A stretch of 64,000 bases of DNA, from positions 310,001 through 374,000 of the forward strand of contig NZ_NOYI01000027.1 in NCBI RefSeq assembly GCF_002258785.1, written 5' to 3'. This DNA is from Rhodococcus sp. 06-235-1A (GTDB lineage Bacteria > Actinomycetota > Actinomycetes > Mycobacteriales > Mycobacteriaceae). The translations under genes were made by a program, and so were the position numbers. Shown piece by piece: positions 58,596 through 64,000 of the stretch. Position 1 is the first letter of the stretch; every line of letters begins with the position of its first letter. The notes below the pieces were generated by a model. The model did not search any database, was not told where the DNA came from, and worked only from the letters and a program-made list of their open reading frames with translations.

Positions 58596-58889
58596 ATGAG
58601 GAAAGAAGTCGCAACAATCGCCATCGCCGCGGCAGCCGTGGTGGGGACGGCTCCGCTGGCCACGGCGGCACCGGTTCCGGAAGACCGTCCCTCGGTCTCC
58701 GACGTGGTGGACGAACCACTGCTGAAAGCGAAGTCCACTCTTCGCGGCGAGGGCCACACGGTGACGACCCGTTACGTGGGGGAGGGAGCGTGCAACACCT
58801 TCCGGCAGGTGGTCACGAGTCAGTCCAAGGTCTGGATCGTCGGTCTCGACCCGCACTGGGTCGTCCGTCTGAAGACGGACTGCGAGTGA
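58596..58889 (+). CDS. small exported protein with PASTA-like segment
   Basis: The 97-residue protein has a signal peptide (cleavage near ATA-APVP) and a mature part of about 72 residues with VSDVVDEPLLKAKSTLRGEGHTV, which recalls a PASTA-type alpha/beta start, and two cysteines. It may be secreted or envelope-bound. GGAGAACAGGTC lies before the ATG. The match to PASTA is loose and the family is not certain. Confidence 0.65.
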   Translation: MRKEVATIAIAAAAVVGTAPLATAAPVPEDRPSVSDVVDEPLLKAKSTLRGEGHTVTTRYVGEGACNTFRQVVTSQSKVWIVGLDPHWVVRLKTDCE

Positions 58890-59066
58890 CATCGCGCAAT
58901 GGCAAGGACAATCAGGAAAGGGTGAGTAATTGCAACTGAAAACTAAATTGTCTATTCGAAGAATGGCCTCGAATACGACCGAAGTACTTCCCTGGGGTCC
59001 GGTGCGAGCGAGACTCGAATTCGTTTCCCATCGCGTGCTGCCCAATGCCATTCTGTCGGCCGAGGT

Positions 59067-60131
59067 TCATTCCGGTCTGTCTCGTCGATAGCGCTGGACG
59101 ACTTTCGCTCCCACCGGCACCGCGAACAGCATCATGAATACTCGGATCACCTGCGCAGCCACGACGAAGGTCACATTCGCTCCGGTCGAGGCGGCGATCG
59201 CCAGTACCGCGTACACCCCGCCAGGGGTCGTCGCGAGGTAGCCCTCGTATCCGCTCGTCCCCGTCGCCGATGCCAACCACAATCCGAGCATCGCGCAGCC
59301 GACCGTGACGGCGATGATCAACATCAGCGATGCGGGCAGAACGCGCGAGATCGACTTCAGGCTGGAGACAGTGAAGCGCAGACCGGCCTGCCAGCCGATC
59401 ACGATGTAGGCCGCCCACAGCAGCAGCGTCGGGACGGACGCGCCGAACGACACCCCGAGCACATCGGCGAGCGTGGCCATGATGAGCGGGCCGAGCAATG
59501 CGGGGGCAGGCAGCCGGATCGCCCGCGCGAGCACCACCCCGACGACGCCGCAGATCAGGACGAAGGCGAGATCGATCCAGAGCGCCTCGTGCACGTCGGC
59601 GGTGACCGTCGATTGTCCGGGCTGGGCTCGAAACACCAGCGTCGCGACCAGCGGCAACGTGGTGGTCACCAACACGACGCGGAGGTACTGCACCACCGCC
59701 ACGACCCGTTCGTCGCCGCCGAGCTCCTGCGTGATCGCCACCAGTCCCGATGCGCCGCCTGCGACGAGGGCCAGGGCGCCGGTCAGCGAATCGACGTCTT
59801 TGCGTAGGCCGAGCAGCGCACCGGCGGCAATGGACAGCACCAGGGTGCCGATGCACGCCAACAGAACCGGCAGCCAGGTATCGCCCAGTGAGCTCAGGGT
59901 CTCGCGCTGCACCAGTGTCCCGATCTCGACGCCGAGTATCGCCTGCGCCGCCATCCCGAGCCGGCGCGGCAGCGGTGCTCTTTCGGTGCCGGTCGTCGGT
60001 GCCCATCCGGCAAGTGCGAACACGATGGCCACCAGCAGCGCGACGAACAACGCAGCCGACGGCACACCGAGTGCATCGGCTCCGACCGTCAGTGCGACCG
60101 TGACGAGAACCAGCAGCAGCCAGCGAATCAA
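59067..60131 (-). CDS. AbrB-family (PF05145) membrane protein
   Basis: The 354-residue protein has about ten helices in two repeats, each with a segment like ALALVAGGASGLVAITQEL or YLATTPGGVYAVLAIAAST, which is the duplicated AbrB signature of this transporter-like family. It is not the DNA-binding AbrB. Function may be export of a small organic acid or ammonia-type solute. The TTG overlaps the flavin reductase stop (TTGA); an ATG 42 nt upstream is an alternative start. Confidence 0.82.
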   Translation of the reverse strand: MIRWLLLVLVTVALTVGADALGVPSAALFVALLVAIVFALAGWAPTTGTERAPLPRRLGMAAQAILGVEIGTLVQRETLSSLGDTWLPVLLACIGTLVLSIAAGALLGLRKDVDSLTGALALVAGGASGLVAITQELGGDERVVAVVQYLRVVLVTTTLPLVATLVFRAQPGQSTVTADVHEALWIDLAFVLICGVVGVVLARAIRLPAPALLGPLIMATLADVLGVSFGASVPTLLLWAAYIVIGWQAGLRFTVSSLKSISRVLPASLMLIIAVTVGCAMLGLWLASATGTSGYEGYLATTPGGVYAVLAIAASTGANVTFVVAAQVIRVFMMLFAVPVGAKVVQRYRRDRPE

Positions 60132-60715
60132 GAAGGTCGCTCGATCTCGCGAACTTCGGGCGGCAGTCCCCATTCGGTACGACCCAGCCGACTCAGCGGG
60201 GCGATGGCGTCGAACTCGGGCAGGCCGTCCTCGGCCAGATATTCGGGACGCACCGACAGGGCGACGACGGTGCCCATGACGACGAAGCAGTTGCCCACCT
60301 CGACGACGCGATGCAGCCTCGCCTCGATGGCGATGGGTGCGGCTGCCACCCGGGGCGGCGTCACGATCGCGCTGGGTTCGCTCTCGATTCCGACGGCCTC
60401 GAACTCGCTGACGTCGTGATCGAAGCTCGCCGAGCTGTCGTTGACCTGATCGACCAACGGTGCTGTCGCCAGATTGACGACGAACTCGCCGGTGGCCTCG
60501 ATGTTGCGAAGACTGTCCTTGCGGCTCACCGAGGTGAACTGGACTACCGGCGGCTCCACCGACGAGACCGTGAAGAAGCTGTACGGCGCGAGGTTCGCCA
60601 CACCGTCGGCGGAGACCGTCGAGATCCATGCGATCGGCCTGGGGACCACCGACGCGGTCAGTAGCTGGTAGAAGCGGCGGGGGGAGACCTCATCGGGCCG
60701 GAAGACTGTACGCAC
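60128..60715 (-). CDS. flavin reductase-like (FMN-binding split barrel) protein
   Basis: The 195-residue protein has [26 protein letters not shown] and a [14 protein letters not shown] segment, typical of the flavin reductase/DIM6 family that binds FMN. It could provide reduced flavin or act on a flavin-like substrate. It is translationally coupled to the AbrB-family gene, so the two may act on the same compound. It is divergent from menD with 62 nt between starts. Confidence 0.85.
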   Translation of the reverse strand: MRTVFRPDEVSPRRFYQLLTASVVPRPIAWISTVSADGVANLAPYSFFTVSSVEPPVVQFTSVSRKDSLRNIEATGEFVVNLATAPLVDQVNDSSASFDHDVSEFEAVGIESEPSAIVTPPRVAAAPIAIEARLHRVVEVGNCFVVMGTVVALSVRPEYLAEDGLPEFDAIAPLSRLGRTEWGLPPEVREIERPS

Positions 60716-60777
60716 GTCTCAATACTGTCAAAGCCCGGTTGCGGCGGCTGACCGGAGCATCTGACACTCTGGAAACT

Positions 60778-62388
60778 GTGAATCCGTCCACCGCCCAGGC
60801 CACTGCAGTCGTCGACGAACTGGCGCGCAGCGGGATCGAAGACGTCGTGCTCTGTCCCGGGTCGCGCAACGCCCCGTTGGCCTTCGCTCTGCAGGAAGCC
60901 GACCTGGCGGGACGGCTGCGGCTGCACATGCGCATCGACGAGCGGACGGCCGGCTTTCTCGCCATCGGCCTGAGCTTGGGCAGTGGCCAGCCCGTGCCGG
61001 TGGTGATGACCTCGGGTACTGCGGTGGCCAATCTGGGGCCCGCAGTCCTCGAGGCGAACTACGCCCGCATTCCGCTGATCGTCATCAGCGCCAACCGGCC
61101 CTACGAGATGCTCGGCACCGGTGCGAATCAGACCATCGAGCAGCTCGGTCTGTTCGGATCTCAGGTACGCGCGACCATCAGCCTCGGGCTCGCCGAGGAA
61201 GGTCCCAAGCAGAACAGTCAGTGGCGCAGCGCCGTCTCGCGCGTCATCGCGGCGGCGCGCGGTGCGCGCTCGGGGAACGCCGGGCCCGTGCATTTCGACA
61301 TTCCGCTGAGGGAACCCCTGGTTCCCACCCTCGGCGATCCAGGGTCGCGTCCCGAAGGCCGGCCCGGCGGGCGGCCGTGGACCTCGACCACGCAGGCGAC
61401 TCTCGACGTTCCCGTGGAACTGGATCTGACGATCGACACCGTGGTCGTCTCCGGTCACGGTGGCGCTGTGCGTCCGGAGCTGGCCGGGCTACCCACCGTC
61501 GCCGAGCCGACCGCGCCCCTGCACGGAATCCCGTTGCATCCGTTGGCTCTGGCGCAGTTGAAGCCGCGCCAGGCCGTCATCACCGGTCGGCCGACTCTGC
61601 ATCGACAGGTCTCGACGTTGTTGGCCGACCCTGCGGTCGATGTCATTGCACTCACCACCGGACCTCGGTGGCCCGACGTCTCCGGCAACGTCCTGGCCAC
61701 CGGCACTCGCGCCGTGACCACCGGTTCGCCCGACGAAGCCTGGATCGCTCGCTGCGCGGCTCTGTCGGAGCGAGCCGAAAAGGCTGTGCACGAGCAACTT
61801 CGAGAACACCCCAAGCCGACGGGGCTGCACGTGGCCGCCACGGTCATGTCGTCTCTACGGTCCGGAGATCAGCTGGTGCTCGGGGCATCCAACCCCGTGC
61901 GCGACGCGGCCCTGGTCTCGACTCCGGTCCCGGGCGTGAAAGTTCTCTCGAACCGCGGCGTGGCGGGCATCGACGGCACCGTGTCGACGGCCATCGGTGC
62001 GGCAATGGCCGGAAAGCGCCGCACCGTGGCACTTCTGGGAGATCTGACGTTCCTGCACGATGCGGCGGGACTGCTGATCGGCACCGGCGAGCCGCGTCCG
62101 GACGACCTGACGATCGTGGTTGCCAACGATGACGGTGGCGGGATTTTCGAGCTCCTCGAACAGGGTGACCCGCAGTATGCCGGTGTGTTCGAGCGTGTGT
62201 TCGGGACTCCGCACGGGATGGACCTCGGCGCGCTGTGCGGGGCCTATCGCGTCGAGCATCGGCTGGTGAATCCAACCGATCTGGCAACCGAACTCACCGG
62301 CCACGCCACGGGAATCAGAGTGCTGGAAGTGACCACCGAGCGATCGGGATTGCGGGACCTTCACGCGGCAATCCGCGCCCGACTGTAG
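60778..62388 (+). CDS. menD: SEPHCHC synthase
   Basis: The 536-residue thiamine diphosphate enzyme joins 2-oxoglutarate to isochorismate, the first committed step of menaquinone synthesis. Signatures: [17 protein letters not shown] at the N-terminus, [21 protein letters not shown] with the catalytic Glu, and [13 protein letters not shown] with [14 protein letters not shown] for ThDP/metal binding. The GTG (VNPSTAQAT) is chosen over a long upstream frame. The isochorismate synthase gene is not in the window. Confidence 0.95.
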   Translation: MNPSTAQATAVVDELARSGIEDVVLCPGSRNAPLAFALQEADLAGRLRLHMRIDERTAGFLAIGLSLGSGQPVPVVMTSGTAVANLGPAVLEANYARIPLIVISANRPYEMLGTGANQTIEQLGLFGSQVRATISLGLAEEGPKQNSQWRSAVSRVIAAARGARSGNAGPVHFDIPLREPLVPTLGDPGSRPEGRPGGRPWTSTTQATLDVPVELDLTIDTVVVSGHGGAVRPELAGLPTVAEPTAPLHGIPLHPLALAQLKPRQAVITGRPTLHRQVSTLLADPAVDVIALTTGPRWPDVSGNVLATGTRAVTTGSPDEAWIARCAALSERAEKAVHEQLREHPKPTGLHVAATVMSSLRSGDQLVLGASNPVRDAALVSTPVPGVKVLSNRGVAGIDGTVSTAIGAAMAGKRRTVALLGDLTFLHDAAGLLIGTGEPRPDDLTIVVANDDGGGIFELLEQGDPQYAGVFERVFGTPHGMDLGALCGAYRVEHRLVNPTDLATELTGHATGIRVLEVTTERSGLRDLHAAIRARL

Positions 62389-62438
62389 AGAAGGCGTGTG
62401 TACGTGCCCGACCGAATATTCGCTGTGAAGGGAAGCCT

Positions 62439-62921
62439 GTGACGGGTGCATTCGAGGTACTGGTGGACGATGACCGTACTCAGCTCGAGGCGTTCATCGA
62501 GGACTACCGGATCGCGATCGAGGCAACCCTCGATGGTGTCACCGAGGAGCAGGCGCGGGAACGCTTGGTCCCTTCGGCCACAACGCTTCTCGGGCTGCTC
62601 AAGCATGTGACGTGGATGCAGCGAGTGTGGTTCGAGGAATGCATCGGGGGCGGGTCGAGGGTTGAGCTCGGCCTGGTTCGCAGTCCTGCGGAGTCCTTCG
62701 TGGTCGATGACGACGACACCATCGTCGGTGTCGTCGCGGCCCACAGACAGGCCTGCGCAACTGCTCGAGCGGTGGTAGTCGACGTGCCACTCGATGCCGT
62801 CGTAACGGGTCATCGCAGCGGGCCTCGTACGGTGCACTGGGTGTATCTTCAGGTGCTGAGGGAATTGGCCCACCACTGCGGCCATGCCGACATCCTGCGT
62901 GAGCAGTTACTCGCAGCCTGA
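62439..62921 (+). CDS. DinB/DUF664-family protein
   Basis: The 160-residue helical-bundle protein has LLGLLKHVTWMQRVWFEE and LRELAHHCGHADILREQLL, giving the three histidines of the DinB metal site. DUF664 members include thiol-dependent transferases, some using mycothiol or bacillithiol. The GTG has GAAGGGAAG upstream. It follows menD by 50 nt. The reaction is unknown. Confidence 0.85.
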   Translation: MTGAFEVLVDDDRTQLEAFIEDYRIAIEATLDGVTEEQARERLVPSATTLLGLLKHVTWMQRVWFEECIGGGSRVELGLVRSPAESFVVDDDDTIVGVVAAHRQACATARAVVVDVPLDAVVTGHRSGPRTVHWVYLQVLRELAHHCGHADILREQLLAA

Positions 62922-62965
62922 CCCGAAATTCCTCCACGCACACACGGCAGCGGACCGAGCGTCTC

Positions 62966-63469
62966 TCAGTTCTTCTGCGCGGCAACCCATTCCAGGGTTT
63001 CGCCCGTTTCCTGATCGATCATGTCCTTGATCATCTTGTTGATCAGGTCTTCGATCTTGCCGCCGACGAGTGGAATCTTCACCGTCGATTCGCCCGTGAC
63101 GATCAGTTTCGCGCCGGTGCCGTCGGGTCGAAGCGACAGTGTGCCGTTCACCTTCGCGGGCAGGCCGGTTGTTCCGCCGATCAGCGTTCCCTCTGCATGG
63201 TCGCCCTCCAGCGCACCCCAGTGGTCGGTGCGGGAGACGATCAGCTTGCCCTTGATGACCTTCGTGACGAAGCCGGGGAGCTCGGAGGTGCCGACCTCTT
63301 CGGTGATGTCGACCGTCAGCCCGCCGTCGTCGTGCTTGGTCATCTCGTACCCGTCCGTCTTCTTCGCCTTGGCGAAGCGGGCCGCCCACTGGGCCTCGCT
63401 GGTCAGTGCTGCGTGCACGTCAGCGGGAGGATAGGAGGATTCGACGGTGAATTCGAAGCTGCGAGACAT
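62966..63469 (-). CDS. DUF2505 (SRPBCC-like) protein
   Basis: The 167-residue protein with SRSFEFTVESSYPPADVHAALT at the start and IPLVGGKIEDLINKMIKDMIDQE near the end is a DUF2505 member, a START/SRPBCC-type fold with a hydrophobic pocket. No substrate is known; mycolic-acid bacteria have several. TAGCGT lies 8 nt before the ATG. It converges with the DinB gene. Confidence 0.86.
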   Translation of the reverse strand: MSRSFEFTVESSYPPADVHAALTSEAQWAARFAKAKKTDGYEMTKHDDGGLTVDITEEVGTSELPGFVTKVIKGKLIVSRTDHWGALEGDHAEGTLIGGTTGLPAKVNGTLSLRPDGTGAKLIVTGESTVKIPLVGGKIEDLINKMIKDMIDQETGETLEWVAAQKN

Positions 63470-63523
63470 GAGTGCAGACGCTACCCGAGCCGAGGCGAAT
63501 CGGCTGCGAAGTAACCTGTCGAG

Positions 63524-63964
63524 GTGACCGACACAGCCCGAGGCAGCAGAACGCTGCGCAGAACCCGGCTGGTAGTGCTCGTGGTCGCCGTGTCCATCTC
63601 CGTTCTGGCCGTACTGCTGGTGGTCGGAGCCTGGCGAAACGACGTCACGATCGACTCCGACAAGGGCACCGCCACTGCCGAGGTGCTTTCCGCCGGAAAA
63701 TTGCGCTCGGCCGTCAGCTTCATCACCCCGGACGGTGTGACGCACAACCCGGCGCTCGGCGTGCTGTACCCCACCAACCTCATCGCCGGCCAACGCATCG
63801 AGGTCGAGTACTACAAGGCAGACCCGGACGTCGAACTGGTGCGTGTCGCCGGCCGCGACGCTACTGTCGCGATCGTTCCGGCCGGGTCGGTCATCGTCGT
63901 CACATGGTTGATTGCCGGGCCTGTGTTGTTCTGGCTTCGTCGAAAGGATACGAAGAATGCGTAA
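63524..63964 (+). CDS. DUF3592 membrane protein
   Basis: The 146-residue protein has two transmembrane helices (about 17-37 and 115-137) flanking a small exported beta domain (ATAEVLSAGKLRSAVSFITPDG, GQRIEVEYYKADP), the DUF3592 layout. GTG start lies 6 nt after TAACCT (leaderless pattern). A matching membrane protein lies after menD in mycobacteria. Its stop overlaps the next gene by 8 nt. Confidence 0.86.
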   Translation: MTDTARGSRTLRRTRLVVLVVAVSISVLAVLLVVGAWRNDVTIDSDKGTATAEVLSAGKLRSAVSFITPDGVTHNPALGVLYPTNLIAGQRIEVEYYKADPDVELVRVAGRDATVAIVPAGSVIVVTWLIAGPVLFWLRRKDTKNA

Positions 63965-64000
63965 CGCCAAGCACTTCGGCCTTGCCGCTCTCGGTTCGGT
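63957..64000 (+). CDS. start of an exported protein, cut by the window end
   Basis: Only 14 codons are present: ATG CGT AAC GCC AAG then CACTTCGGCCTTGCCGCT, translating as MRNAKHFGLAALGS. A basic start before a hydrophobic run looks like a signal peptide. It overlaps the DUF3592 gene by 8 nt, so it should be in the same operon. Confidence 0.5.
   Translation, partial: MRNAKHFGLAALGS

Noticed and set aside
1-64000. Search for tRNA, rRNA, CRISPR arrays, insertion sequences, integrases and replication origins
   Set aside because: Nothing recognisable was seen on reading. A tRNAscan or ISfinder search would be needed to rule out divergent cases.

Overview
The window reads as chromosomal DNA of a high-GC, mycolic-acid-type actinomycete, most likely Rhodococcus/Rhodococcoides or a close relative. 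The grounds are many GTG starts, 1-8 bp start/stop overlaps inside operons, actinobacterial family markers (BldC, DUF3349, DUF4229, DUF2505, DUF2252, DUF222-HNH, SARP) and a gene order that, from memory, follows the Mycobacterium tuberculosis stretch from hemB (Rv0512) to the menD neighbour Rv0556. I see no rRNA, tRNA, CRISPR array, insertion sequence or prophage. This is core chromosome with accessory insertions.

Layout. 1-2154: the tail of hemB, then five small, tightly packed membrane-protein genes. 2139-2676: a copper module (CsoR operator, csoR, copZ). 2762-4731: an exported PQQ-type sugar dehydrogenase and an exported cyclase-family protein. 4750-8363 (minus): an acyl-CoA oxidase-type dehydrogenase with a small upstream partner, then an LpqF-like serine-hydrolase lipoprotein. 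8449-11582: bioA-bioF-bioD with a near-perfect BioQ-type operator between bioA and bioF. 13281-19303: hemL, a phosphatase-like gene and the System II cytochrome c maturation operon (thioredoxin-like lipoprotein, ccdA, resB, ccsA). 19414-23373: a MinD-like ATPase with a long disordered N-terminus, bldC, DUF4229 and a Cds1-type cysteine desulfhydrase. 23711-29572: pepN, a DUF222-HNH protein, and a MarR / thioredoxin-reductase-like divergent pair. 29590-33529: a NarL-type two-component system whose kinase has an odd C-terminal membrane/exported domain, PAP2, an HTH/Clp-N pair and a holin-like protein.

33526-62388 carries menaquinone biosynthesis in pieces: menA, menE, menB, menC and menD, with a hotdog thioesterase translationally coupled to menC that could supply the missing DHNA-CoA thioesterase step. 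Between them lie a membrane-anchored Hsp70-like protein, a SARP-STAND regulator, a DrrAB-like exporter, a PIG-L deacetylase, a membrane alpha/beta hydrolase, two DUF3349 paralogues, pitA, and a c-di-GMP pair (EAL phosphodiesterase; GGDEF cyclase apparently in the menB operon). 54930-58889 holds DUF2252, a siderophore-interacting protein behind an iron-box-like site, and two small exported proteins separated by a duplicated leader and a gene remnant. The right end holds DinB, DUF2505 and DUF3592 proteins and the first codons of another exported protein.

Heme synthesis, heme attachment to cytochrome c and menaquinone synthesis together make much of this window respiratory-chain assembly. A recurring regulatory theme is a TANNNT -10 hexamer placed 6-7 nt before the start codon of at least fourteen genes, as expected for leaderless transcripts. 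Several of these coincide with palindromic operators.
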